Assembly (NCBI GenBank): GCA_029785375.1
Contig: JAFLZV010000003.1
Location: 1 to 64,000, forward strand
Direction: 5' to 3'
DNA from: Nitrososphaerota archaeon
Lineage (GTDB): Archaea; Thermoproteota; Nitrososphaeria; Nitrososphaerales; Gagatemarchaeaceae
Length of the DNA stretch: 64,000 nucleotides
Shown in pieces: positions 43,754-51,710 of this stretch. Position numbers and translations under genes: made by a program. The notes beneath the pieces were generated by a model that was given only the letters and a program-made list of their open reading frames with translations, was not told where the DNA came from and did not search any database. Numbering within the stretch: the stretch's first letter is position 1; each line of letters begins with the position of its first letter.

Positions 43754-44911
43754 TCACCAGTTGGTGTACGAACCGTCTTCTCGGTGCCAGTGAGGCGGCT
43801 CCCAGGGCTTGAAGTCCTTGGACGCGGCTTCGAAGTCGAACTCAATCCCGAGGCCGGGGGAGTCAGGGATGCGGAAGCCGGTCCCTTCGAGCTTCGGCTG
43901 TTTTGGGAAGAGGGCTTTGTCAAAGCCTTCAGGATTGCCGACATAATGCCCCTGCAGCTCCAGCCAAGCGTAGTTCGGGACCGCGGCGGCGAGCTGGATG
44001 TTCGCAGCAGTGCTCACAGGGCCGAGGGGGTTGTGGGGCATCAGGTCAACGTAGTGGGCTTCGCAGCTCCCGGCGACCTTCATCGACTCAGTGAAACCTC
44101 CAATGTTGCAGACGTCTATCCTCGCGAAGTTCGTAATCCCTCGTTCGACGAAGGGGAGGAATGCCCACTTGCTCGATGATTCCTCCCCAATGGCGAAGGG
44201 GACGGCGACCATTGTGCGGAGGGACACGTACGCCTCGGGGCTCTCGGCCCTTATCGGCTCCTCAAGGAAGTCGAGAGTATCGCGGTTGAGTTTCCCGCAG
44301 AAGGAAGCCGCCTCTGCAACGCTCAATCTGTGGTGGTAGTCGAGCCCTAGGACGGGGGACGGTCCAACCTGCTCCCTCACCTTGTTTAACCAGTTGGCAG
44401 TCGTGGCAATCGAGTCGCGCGGTTCGAACAGCCTCCCGTCAGGGCCCTGGTTCTGCCTCGCCGGCGCGAATCTGATCACCCGCCACCCCGCCTTGACCAG
44501 TTTCTCCGCAGCACTGGGGGCTTCCGGCCCCACCGGTTCCCTGGCCGTCACAAAGCACTGGACAATCCCCCTGTGCTGCCCGCCCAGAAGCTGGAAAACC
44601 GGGACGCCGAGCTTCTTCCCCGCAAGGTCGTAGAGAGCGATGTCGATGGCAGAGATGGCACCTGTGAGCACCCGCCCCCCTTCGAAGTACTGGCTCCGAT
44701 AGAGTTCCTGCCAGAGGGTGCTAATCCTCATAGGGTCCTTCCCGAGGAGGGACTGGCGGAAGTGGTCGATAGCCCCTTTGACAGCGAGCTCGCGCCCGGA
44801 CACACCCGACTCGCCTACCCCATAGGTACCATCGCTTGTCTCCACGACAACCATGAGGACATTCCGCGAACCTACCCATACTGGGTATGACCTCACGTCG
44901 CTGATTTTCAT
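43754..44911 (-). CDS. Mandelate racemase/enolase-superfamily sugar-acid dehydratase
   Basis: The 385-residue enzyme has the capping domain (MKISDVRSYPVWVG...), the metal ligands D in VLGLDYHHRL, E in LDFLEEPI and E in AIGEESS, and the general-acid/base His in LMPHNPLGPV. It resembles galactonate or gluconate dehydratases that make 2-keto-3-deoxy sugar acids. The substrate is not determined. ATG 44911 (MKISDV) is preferred over the start at 44920. The gene lies next to a nucleotide-sugar-type epimerase and opposite a sulfatase-like gene. Confidence 0.87.
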   Translation of the reverse strand: MKISDVRSYPVWVGSRNVLMVVVETSDGTYGVGESGVSGRELAVKGAIDHFRQSLLGKDPMRISTLWQELYRSQYFEGGRVLTGAISAIDIALYDLAGKKLGVPVFQLLGGQHRGIVQCFVTAREPVGPEAPSAAEKLVKAGWRVIRFAPARQNQGPDGRLFEPRDSIATTANWLNKVREQVGPSPVLGLDYHHRLSVAEAASFCGKLNRDTLDFLEEPIRAESPEAYVSLRTMVAVPFAIGEESSSKWAFLPFVERGITNFARIDVCNIGGFTESMKVAGSCEAHYVDLMPHNPLGPVSTAANIQLAAAVPNYAWLELQGHYVGNPEGFDKALFPKQPKLEGTGFRIPDSPGLGIEFDFEAASKDFKPWEPPHWHREDGSYTNW

Positions 44912-44986
44912 GCCGTACACCCCCCTAGGAAGGTCCCAGTAAAGGAGGTAGAGGGGGAGGGCGACCGACTCCCTGGGAGTCCCAAC

Positions 44987-45829
44987 CTAGCGTTCTACCT
45001 CCCATCCGAATCTTGCCTTGAACCCTAGAGCCCGCTTCGCTCTGGCCGATGATATGGGGGAAGCACGGCCTGACATACCATCCCCTATCCGTACGGTCTC
45101 CGGGAAGACAGACTGTATGAGCTCGACGGTAGGCTCGTCCATGAACGTGTCGTCAGCCGCGACGAACATTGCTTCGTGCCCTGAAGCCCTCCTCTCGAGG
45201 GCCAGGCGACACACCAGAGCGGCATCCCTGGGGTCTATGTAGCTCCAGAGATGGACAGCTCCCTTGGAGGGGCCGCTCCGAAGACTCGGCAGCACGCCTC
45301 GGACATCCTCCGACAGTATGAGCGGGAACCGGAGACTCACGGCCGAACCCCCTGTCCTTCTGCTGTAAGTTCCTAGTATCTCTTCTCCCACCACCTTCGA
45401 CAGCCCATAGGGGTCTTGCGGGAGGAGGGGGTGTTCCTCGTCGATGGGGAAGTAGGAAGGGGAGAAGTGGTTCTTCGCGAATGCGAAGCCGAGCGCGGAG
45501 GTGCTGCTCGCGTACACCAACCTCCGGACGCCCATTTCAGTTGCAGCCTGGGCAACATTGAAGGCGCCGAGGACATTGTTAGTGAACACCGTTTCAGGGG
45601 GAGCCATGTCTGGCGTCGGGATGGCAGCTAGGTGGACAACGGAATCAATGCCTCGCAGAACGTCGCGCACCCTGGCTATGTCGGTGATGTCGATGTCGAT
45701 GGATCCACCCTCTCCGCGAGCCCCTGAGCGGACCTTATCTGCTACCACGACCTCGTACCCATTTCCTGAAAGCTCCGATACGACATACCTCCCCAGCCTC
45801 CCCCTGCCTCCCGTCACCAGGACCTTCAA
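44987..45829 (-). CDS. NAD-dependent epimerase/dehydratase
   Basis: The 280-residue extended SDR begins LKVLVTGGRGRLGRYVV, with SVVHLAAIPTPDMAPPE, RLVYASSTSALGFAF (catalytic Ser) and the YxxxK motif in QDPYGLSKVVGEEIL. The C-terminal ending FGWEVER is short. It may be a sugar epimerase or an aldose/uronate dehydrogenase. A TTG at 45829 fits both the family start and a TATA-like ctatag about 31 bases upstream; the frame is open further to 45895 without conserved sequence. Confidence 0.82.
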   Translation of the reverse strand: MKVLVTGGRGRLGRYVVSELSGNGYEVVVADKVRSGARGEGGSIDIDITDIARVRDVLRGIDSVVHLAAIPTPDMAPPETVFTNNVLGAFNVAQAATEMGVRRLVYASSTSALGFAFAKNHFSPSYFPIDEEHPLLPQDPYGLSKVVGEEILGTYSRRTGGSAVSLRFPLILSEDVRGVLPSLRSGPSKGAVHLWSYIDPRDAALVCRLALERRASGHEAMFVAADDTFMDEPTVELIQSVFPETVRIGDGMSGRASPISSARAKRALGFKARFGWEVER

Positions 45830-45927
45830 CCCAGGCGCCGCCCAGCTCTGCGGAGCTATAGGCGTTGCCCACTTCCGCAGCTTAACCGGGCCCAAGGCAG
45901 GGAATGTAAGTGACTTGAATGGGTGGT

Positions 45928-45950
45928 GCAGACTACCCGTTCACTTTAAG
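45928..45950. promoter_or_regulatory. 23-base element upstream of the sulfatase-like gene, copy 1
   Basis: The sequence (core ttcactttaag preceded by gcagact and accc) matches 48917-48939 at 21 of 23 bases. It ends five bases before the TATA box at 45955, a position suited to a TFB recognition element or operator. A partly inverted version (ttgaatgggt, 45915-45924) lies just upstream. Confidence 0.6.
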
Positions 45951-45954
45951 AACG

Positions 45955-45962
45955 TTATAAAA
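45955..45962 (+). promoter_or_regulatory. TATA box of the sulfatase-like gene
   Basis: The sequence ttataaaa is centred about 25 bases before TTG 45983. It is too close to GTG 45968 for that codon to be in the transcript. Confidence 0.6.
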
Positions 45963-45982
45963 TCGAAGTGCAGCATAAGACC

Positions 45983-47395
45983 TTGAACAGGAGCAACCTC
46001 ATCGTACTTGTGATTGACTCTCTGAGGCAGGATCATGTGAGCTACTACAACGGAGGAGGAAAGGCGTTCCCCGGGGTCGAGGCCTGCAAGACCCCGAACC
46101 TCGACGAGCTAGCCAAAGAATCGGTGACGTTCAGCAACGCGTATCCAGCAGGTCTGCCCACGATCCCGATTCGGACGGAGCTGATGACGGGTCATTACAC
46201 CCTTCCCTACAGGTCGTGGGAGCCGCTACATCCAAGCGACATAACATTGGCGGAGATTTTGAAGAGCAACGGCTACGTCACCGGGCTGATCGCAGACAAC
46301 TATCACTTGTTCAAGCCAGGGATGAACTTCCACAAGGGGTTCAACTCGTTCTCCTGGATCCGCGGTCAGGAGTATGACGCATTTCGTACAGCCCCGCCTA
46401 AGAAGAGGAACGTCGACGACTACGTCAACAAGAACTACCGGGAGGCGACCAGCAACAACCTCTTTCTTGGAACGAAGACTCCTTGGATCAAGCTCATCGA
46501 ACAGTACTTGGCGAACGTGGATGATTTCGAAGAAGAAGACGACTGGTTTGCGGCAAGGGTATTCGAAGAATCATCTTCTTGGTTGAGAGCAAACTCAAAC
46601 AAAGGCAACTTCTTTCTCTGGGTGGATTGCTTCGACCCTCACGAGCCCTGGTTTCCGCCCATCGAGTTCAACACATACACAGATAGGAACCACTCCGGCC
46701 CGAAACTCATCCTACCCATGGGGGGGATGGCATCGGAGTGGGCAACCCCCGAAGAAATCAACTACGTCAGGGGGATGTATGCGGGGGAGGCGGCCTTCGT
46801 GGACCACTCTCTTGGCAGGTTCCGCGAGACAATCGACGAGCTAGGCCTGGGTGACGATACAACGATTCTCGTCTTGGCGGACCACGGGCACCCGCTAGCG
46901 GACCACGGTAAGTTCCTGAAAGGCCCGGACAGGCTCTACAACGAACTCCTGAAGGTCCCGTTCATGATCAGGTTGCCCGGCGGGGAACACGCTCACAAGA
47001 CCGAGGCGGTGGTCCAGTTCCCTGATGTTCTGCCCACCTTACTCGACCTGCTCGGTCTCGGAAATGACACCGCCTCCCTCCACGGGAAGAGTTTCCTGCC
47101 CGTACTTACGAATCAGAGCACTTCCCACCGCCGGTTCGCGATAAGCGGATACCACGGGAGCACCGACAGATGCATACGTAACGAGAGATGGACCTACATC
47201 GAAAGGCCCCCAGGACAGCAGAGCGAACTGTATGATTTGAGCAAAGACCCCCATGAGAGAAGAAATGTCGCGCGGGAAGAGGCGGAGACCGTCGAAGTCA
47301 TGCGGCAGGCTTTCGGCTCATACTTCAGAAAGACCCAGGCGGGAGGGACGGGGGTCCAAGGCAAGCAGGAACTGGGCGGGACATCTTTCTGCTAG
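45983..47395 (+). CDS. Sulfatase/alkaline-phosphatase-superfamily hydrolase with Thr at the nucleophile position
   Basis: The 470-residue protein has the sulfatase fold: N-terminal metal Asp in LIVLVIDSLRQDH, the active-site strand GLPTIPIRTELMTG, DPHEPW in the middle, and the metal-binding LADHGHPLADHGKF with KGPDRLYNELLKVPFMIRLPG. At the formylglycine position of the C/S-x-P-x-R motif the residue is Thr (T-I-P-I-R). Classical sulfatase activation cannot act on Thr, so a phosphohydrolase or phosphodiesterase role with a Thr nucleophile is possible. TTG 45983 is preferred over GTG 45968 because of the TATA spacing. No signal peptide is seen. Confidence 0.85.
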   Translation: MNRSNLIVLVIDSLRQDHVSYYNGGGKAFPGVEACKTPNLDELAKESVTFSNAYPAGLPTIPIRTELMTGHYTLPYRSWEPLHPSDITLAEILKSNGYVTGLIADNYHLFKPGMNFHKGFNSFSWIRGQEYDAFRTAPPKKRNVDDYVNKNYREATSNNLFLGTKTPWIKLIEQYLANVDDFEEEDDWFAARVFEESSSWLRANSNKGNFFLWVDCFDPHEPWFPPIEFNTYTDRNHSGPKLILPMGGMASEWATPEEINYVRGMYAGEAAFVDHSLGRFRETIDELGLGDDTTILVLADHGHPLADHGKFLKGPDRLYNELLKVPFMIRLPGGEHAHKTEAVVQFPDVLPTLLDLLGLGNDTASLHGKSFLPVLTNQSTSHRRFAISGYHGSTDRCIRNERWTYIERPPGQQSELYDLSKDPHERRNVAREEAETVEVMRQAFGSYFRKTQAGGTGVQGKQELGGTSFC

Positions 47396-48139
47396 GAGCG
47401 GGAAGCCGAAGCAGCAGCCCTCTCCTGCAGAAGGGTGAGCTCCTCGGGTCTCGAACCGCCGCAGTCAACTCTCTGGGATAGGAGCCTCTGTCTTGCATCC
47501 TCCAGGTCCTGTGCTGTTCAGCGAACTCAGTGCCGCCTGAAGAGTGAATCAAGAGCGAATCAAAATGGATGTTCCGCGTGCTATCGGCTCCCCTCGGGTG
47601 GGAGGTCGAACCGGTTCGTTTCCAGCCCCGCCTTCGCTTCATCGGCGTCGCCCTCCCCGACGGTCCCATCCCCCCGGTCCAGGAACTCCCATCGGCCGAC
47701 GGGGCTCTGTTAAGCATCCGTAATCTTGGGGGTCGCCATTAGGCCGTCAAGGGCGTCAGTTCAGAGCATCCCCCTGAAGCCTTCGAGCCTCAGACGCTCC
47801 TCGACGTACTCTTTCTTTGGCCTACATTTTGGGTCGGTGGGGGGGAGCTATTGTGTTAGCCGGGCTTGCCTCGTCGCTTACCCCCTTTTCCAGACGGCCC
47901 TGAAGTCTCTGATTCCGCTGCTCGAGACTCTCACTCCTGTCCTCTCGGACAGCGCATCGGATATCCTTGAGGAAGCGACGATGCGTCCTCCTCAAAAATC
48001 TCGAAGAGCTCGTCGCGAACCTTCCCCTTGACCCTCCATGCACCCTTGGATCCTCGCTCGGCCATAGGAGACGGTGGGGTGACGTAGTCAAACACACGCA
48101 CGTCACATTCAGGCGACAGAGGAGCAAATTATCGGCAGA
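47396..48139. other. Decayed intergenic region left of the IS element
   Basis: On the minus strand 47,822-48,090 carries protein-like sequence in two frames: MAERGSKGAWRVKGKVRDEL followed by FEIFEED, then after a frame change FLKDIRCAVREDRSESLEQ. This could be a frameshifted gene cut off near the IS. The rest (47,396-47,820) shows no gene. Confidence 0.35.
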
Positions 48140-48140
48140 T

Positions 48141-48915
48141 GGCGCTGTCAACTTAGGGCCTCCGGAAGGCTCTGAATGAACCGCTGATACTCGTTTGGTC
48201 GTCCCTCTCTCTGATGACGTTGTGGAAGTACCTGAAGACGGAAATCCAATTCCTGACGTGCCCGTGGTCGCATTCTTCCCTGAAGCAGGGGAAGAGGTCG
48301 TCGAAGTTCTCCAGCCTGTACTTCAGGGCCTGGTTGAACCTCTCGATGAGGTTCTTCCACTCGACGGGATAGACGCGGTGCTCCAGGCGGAGGAGCCTGC
48401 GCGCCTCGGGGTATCAAACCACCACGCCGGTCCAGATGGGCTTAAGACCGTACCTGCTCCTGACCTCCTTCAGGAAGAGGTAGGCGTCGAGGCCGCTCTG
48501 ATTGTACGAGACCCGGAAGTGCAGGAAGACCCTCAGGGCGGGCTCGTAGGCGGCCCAGACCCACACCCACGCCTGGCTCCCCCTGATGCGTATCATCGTC
48601 TCGTCCACGAAGAAGGTCCTCACTCTCTTCCTGTCGACGTCGAACCTGTCGCAGACCGGAGCCAGTCGCTGGACCCACTGGCGGATGGCCTCGTGAGACC
48701 TCTCGACGAAGGGCTCAAGAATCATCGACGCCTTCCTCAAACTGTTCGAACACAGAGAGACGAACGTCCCGGAAAGAACCAGCGGGAGGGATGTCCTTTC
48801 ACGTTCCATGAACTTTGGAGAGTCCATGAGGCGTGGGAGGCATCATCCCCTCAAACCCGAAGGAAGCAACGAAGCTAGAGCATCAGCTCAATTCATTCCT
48901 TAAGTTGACAGCGCC
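48141..48915 (-). mobile_element. IS6-like insertion sequence
   Basis: The element is 775 bases long with perfect 15-bp terminal inverted repeats (ggcgctgtcaactta at 48141-48155, its complement at 48901-48915; one further flanking base also pairs). The length and the GGnnCTGT-type ends fit the IS6 family. It contains one transposase frame that reads through almost its whole length. I see no exact 8-base target duplication: the left flank is cggcagat and the right flank agcagacc. Confidence 0.85.
48153..48827 (-). pseudogene. IS6-like DDE transposase with internal TGA
   Basis: The frame encodes 224 residues of a DDE transposase: a helix-turn-helix region (SHEAIRQWVQRLAPV), the first Asp in FFVDETMIRIRG, a second acidic region YNQSGLDAYLFLKEV, and a C-terminal NLIERFNQALKYRLENFDDL. 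A TGA at 48414-48416 follows GVVV and is followed in frame by YPEARRLL, where TGG (Trp) would be natural. The terminal TAA lies in the inverted repeat. The element is probably inactive unless the TGA is suppressed. Confidence 0.85.
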
Positions 48916-48916
48916 A

Positions 48917-48939
48917 GCAGACCACCCATTCACTTTAAG
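48917..48939. promoter_or_regulatory. 23-base element upstream of the GH98-like gene, copy 2
   Basis: This is the second copy of the element at 45928-45950 (21 of 23 identical), starting one base outside the right end of the IS. The GH98-like gene begins about 95 bases downstream on the same strand. Both genes could respond to one regulator. Confidence 0.55.
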
Positions 48940-49032
48940 GGACCCTGGCTGGAGGGCTCGCAATGGGGAGTGAATTGGCAGTCACAGAAACTCTTTCATA
49001 CCCTCCTGGTCGCCTGACTGTCAGGGGGGACC

Positions 49033-50691
49033 TTGCCTAATCTCCGAGGGCTGACGACCGAGGTCTCAAGAGAGCATCCGCTCTTCATACTCGGCGGGTC
49101 CGGGCCCGCGGACACGGACCCCGAATCGGCCTACAAGCTCTGGAAGTTGATACCTGACGAACTCAAAGAGTACTCGGTCTACCCAGTCGAGCATTTCAGC
49201 GTAGAGACGATGGAGAGGTGGGCGAAGTTCGCTGATAAGAACGACTTCCCACTCCTCTGGCAGGTGAGGACGTGGGTCCCCGTCTGGCATCGCATGTGGA
49301 ACAACGGGATGCAAGGCCCTGGCGTGGGAGTCGACAAGGTGGAGCGGCTCCTTTCCGAGCACGATAGCATCAAGGGGGTTCAGATCTGCGAGTTGAACTG
49401 CTTCGGTCTTTCGACAGAAGAAAGGCTCTACGTGAGCGACCTGCTAAAAGCGTGCGCCAGGCAGGGGCGCTACCTCTCTTGGAGGGAGGGGAACGACGGG
49501 TGCAATATCTGGGTCGACGCCTTCCTTGAGAAGTGGTTCAGCGACGACGTCGAGGCTTACGGCAGGTATCTCTTCCCTCAGTGGGAGATGAACATACCGC
49601 GGAACATGTACCTCTGTCACGATTCAGTCTTCGGGCTCTGGATGGCAGGGTTCGTGGAGAACTGGGGGCTCGAGCCCCAGTCCTTCTACTGGTTAGACTG
49701 TGGGTTCACAGACCTGAACAAGCCGGGGGAGAATAACAACAAAGGGTGGCGGGAGGGGGACAGGTCGAAGTTCCCGCGGACGATGTGGGGGCAGATGATC
49801 CTTCTGGGGATGAACTCCGGGGCCACTGTCTACAACTTCGAACCCAGACAGGACGTCCTCTTCACGGACGAGGGAGCCTACCCCCCCGCAGCCCACGAGG
49901 TCCTCTTCCCACTCCTCGAGGACATAGTCAGGGAGAGGCTCATCCCGTCCAAGGAGGAGGTTGCTGAGAAGGTGAAGGTGGCCTACGTGGCGGACTTCGA
50001 GGACAGAAGAGAAGGGGAGACCAGCGACATCGACTACTACAGGGGGTTCGCTCCGGACAACGATCTCTTTGGGCGGCACGGCAGGAGGCTGTCGGGGAGC
50101 GGGAGCATCTACAAGGGGACTTACGGGCTCGCCCACGAGTACAAGATGATCCCCGACACCGGACGGTACTACTGGATTCCTGTCCTCCCTAAATACACCA
50201 GGATGGAGGTCATGAACAGATTCGAGAGGGTGATATGTCCCAATCAGTTCTGGGGGGAGCACGATGTCAGAAGGTTCTTCGACACCATTTACCCGCGGTC
50301 CTACGAAGGGGACGCCTACGTCACCCAAGTAGGGAAGAAAGTCTTCCTGACGAATTCCAACGAGAACATCGACGTCATTCAGCGCTTTTCTGTGACAGTC
50401 GAAGGGGTGGAGATTAGGGGGGAGCTGGGGCCGAACAGCTACGTCATAGGGACCTTTGAAGACAGGGTCTTCCTTCACGTCAACAACTACCCGGGGAAGG
50501 TCACGGAACTGGGCATCTCAGGGGTCGAAGGGGAAGTTTCGTCAGACCCGCCTGGACATGTGAGAGCCACAAAAGGCCGGGGGGAACTGAAGTTGGAAAT
50601 CAAGCACATTGGAGCCACGAGGGTATGGATTGAGCCTCCCCGGGGAAGGGGAGGGGGGGTTAGGAGAAGGAAGGGAGGCACGAGAAGTTAG
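49033..50691 (+). CDS. GH98-like glycoside hydrolase
   Basis: The 552 residues resemble the catalytic part of GH98 endo-beta-galactosidases: an opening HPLFILGGSGPADTDPESAYKLWKLIPDELKEY, a mid-strand VQICELNCFG, LLKACARQGRYLSWREG, and MYLCHDSVFGLWMAGFVENWG with a later NSGATVYNFEPR. The domain order and spacing suggest a (beta/alpha)8 barrel followed by a beta-sandwich (from about residue 440). The family cleaves internal beta-galactosyl links in blood-group-type glycans. No signal peptide is apparent. TTG 49033 is the likely start. The family call is from memory of its motifs and should be checked. Confidence 0.65.
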   Translation: MPNLRGLTTEVSREHPLFILGGSGPADTDPESAYKLWKLIPDELKEYSVYPVEHFSVETMERWAKFADKNDFPLLWQVRTWVPVWHRMWNNGMQGPGVGVDKVERLLSEHDSIKGVQICELNCFGLSTEERLYVSDLLKACARQGRYLSWREGNDGCNIWVDAFLEKWFSDDVEAYGRYLFPQWEMNIPRNMYLCHDSVFGLWMAGFVENWGLEPQSFYWLDCGFTDLNKPGENNNKGWREGDRSKFPRTMWGQMILLGMNSGATVYNFEPRQDVLFTDEGAYPPAAHEVLFPLLEDIVRERLIPSKEEVAEKVKVAYVADFEDRREGETSDIDYYRGFAPDNDLFGRHGRRLSGSGSIYKGTYGLAHEYKMIPDTGRYYWIPVLPKYTRMEVMNRFERVICPNQFWGEHDVRRFFDTIYPRSYEGDAYVTQVGKKVFLTNSNENIDVIQRFSVTVEGVEIRGELGPNSYVIGTFEDRVFLHVNNYPGKVTELGISGVEGEVSSDPPGHVRATKGRGELKLEIKHIGATRVWIEPPRGRGGGVRRRKGGTRS

Positions 50692-50746
50692 CTTCCTTTG
50701 TGGAGAGGGTACGACGAATCGGCCCGAGTCGACATTTTCACCGGCT

Positions 50747-50754
50747 CTAAATAG
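50747..50754 (+). promoter_or_regulatory. TATA box of the SMP-30 gene
   Basis: The sequence ctaaatag is centred 26 bases before ATG 50776, which suggests a leaderless transcript. Confidence 0.6.
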
Positions 50755-50775
50755 CCCTGGGCCCCAGGACACGAC

Positions 50776-51660
50776 ATGGGGAACAGCATACCAGTCGAGC
50801 TAGCCTACGACTCCAAGGCGCAGGTTGGCGAAGGGCCGAGCTGGGACGAGAGGCGAGGGGTCCTCCACTGGGTGGACATAATCTCAGGCCTTGTGAACAC
50901 CTACCACCCCTCAACCTCGGAGAACAAGTCGAGAAGAGTGGGGAGGTTCGTGAGTTCCGTGGTCCCTTCGAAGTCAGGAAGGGTCGTGATGACACTCCAG
51001 CACGAGGTCTGCGCCCTGGATCTGGAGAGCGGCAAAGTCAAGGTTCTTGCGGTGGCGGAGGCCGGCGAAGAGGAGAACAGGTTCAACGACGGGAAGTGCG
51101 ACCCTGCTGGGAGGCTCTGGGCCGGGACCATGAGCCTGAAAGGGAAGAAGGGGAACGGCGCGCTCTACGTGTTGGAACGGGGCAGAAAAATTAGGAAGGT
51201 GCTTGGGGGGGTCAGCACTTCCAACGGGCTTGGGTGGAGTCCCGACGGAGGGACAATGTACTACATCGACACCCCCACGAGGAAGGTGTCGGCCTTCGAC
51301 TGCGAGATAAACACTTGGGAAATAAAGAACAGGAGGACAGTGGTCGACTTCGGGGGTCAGCCTGGGAACCCTGACGGGATGGCCGTAGACGAGGAGGGGA
51401 AGCTCTGGGTCGCCCACTGGGGAGGATGGCGGGTGACAAGATGGAATCCCGAGACAGGGGAGAACCTCTCCCAGGTGGACTTGCCCGTACCCCTGGTGTC
51501 CTCTTGTTGCTTCGGGGGGGAGAAACTGGACAGGTTGTACATAACCACGGCGAGGACAGGGTTAGACGCTGAACAGCTCTCCGAAGTCCCCAACTCGGGG
51601 GGGCTCTTTGTCGCCCAGGTCGGCGCCAGAGGTCTACCCACCTACGCATTTGATGAGTGA
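50776..51660 (+). CDS. SMP-30/gluconolactonase-type sugar lactonase
   Basis: The 294-residue six-bladed beta propeller hydrolyses sugar 1,5- or 1,4-lactones to aldonic acids. Typical motifs are VGEGPSWDERRGVLHWVDI (metal Glu), NRFNDGKCDPAGRLWAGTM (metal Asn), TSNGLGWSPDGGTMYYIDT (metal Asn), GNPDGMAVDEEGKLWVAHWGG (metal Asp) and RLYITTA. It would act between the F420- or NAD-dependent sugar dehydrogenases and the dehydratase encoded on the opposite strand. Confidence 0.92.
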   Translation: MGNSIPVELAYDSKAQVGEGPSWDERRGVLHWVDIISGLVNTYHPSTSENKSRRVGRFVSSVVPSKSGRVVMTLQHEVCALDLESGKVKVLAVAEAGEEENRFNDGKCDPAGRLWAGTMSLKGKKGNGALYVLERGRKIRKVLGGVSTSNGLGWSPDGGTMYYIDTPTRKVSAFDCEINTWEIKNRRTVVDFGGQPGNPDGMAVDEEGKLWVAHWGGWRVTRWNPETGENLSQVDLPVPLVSSCCFGGEKLDRLYITTARTGLDAEQLSEVPNSGGLFVAQVGARGLPTYAFDE

Positions 51661-51710
51661 CCTGTCACAGGCTCTCTTTCGGCCCAATTCCCCGTCACCG
51701 ACCGAGATGG

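Noticed and set aside
47430..47475. tRNA-like ggttcgagacc on the minus strand
   Set aside because: The would-be T stem has mismatches and no cloverleaf can be completed.
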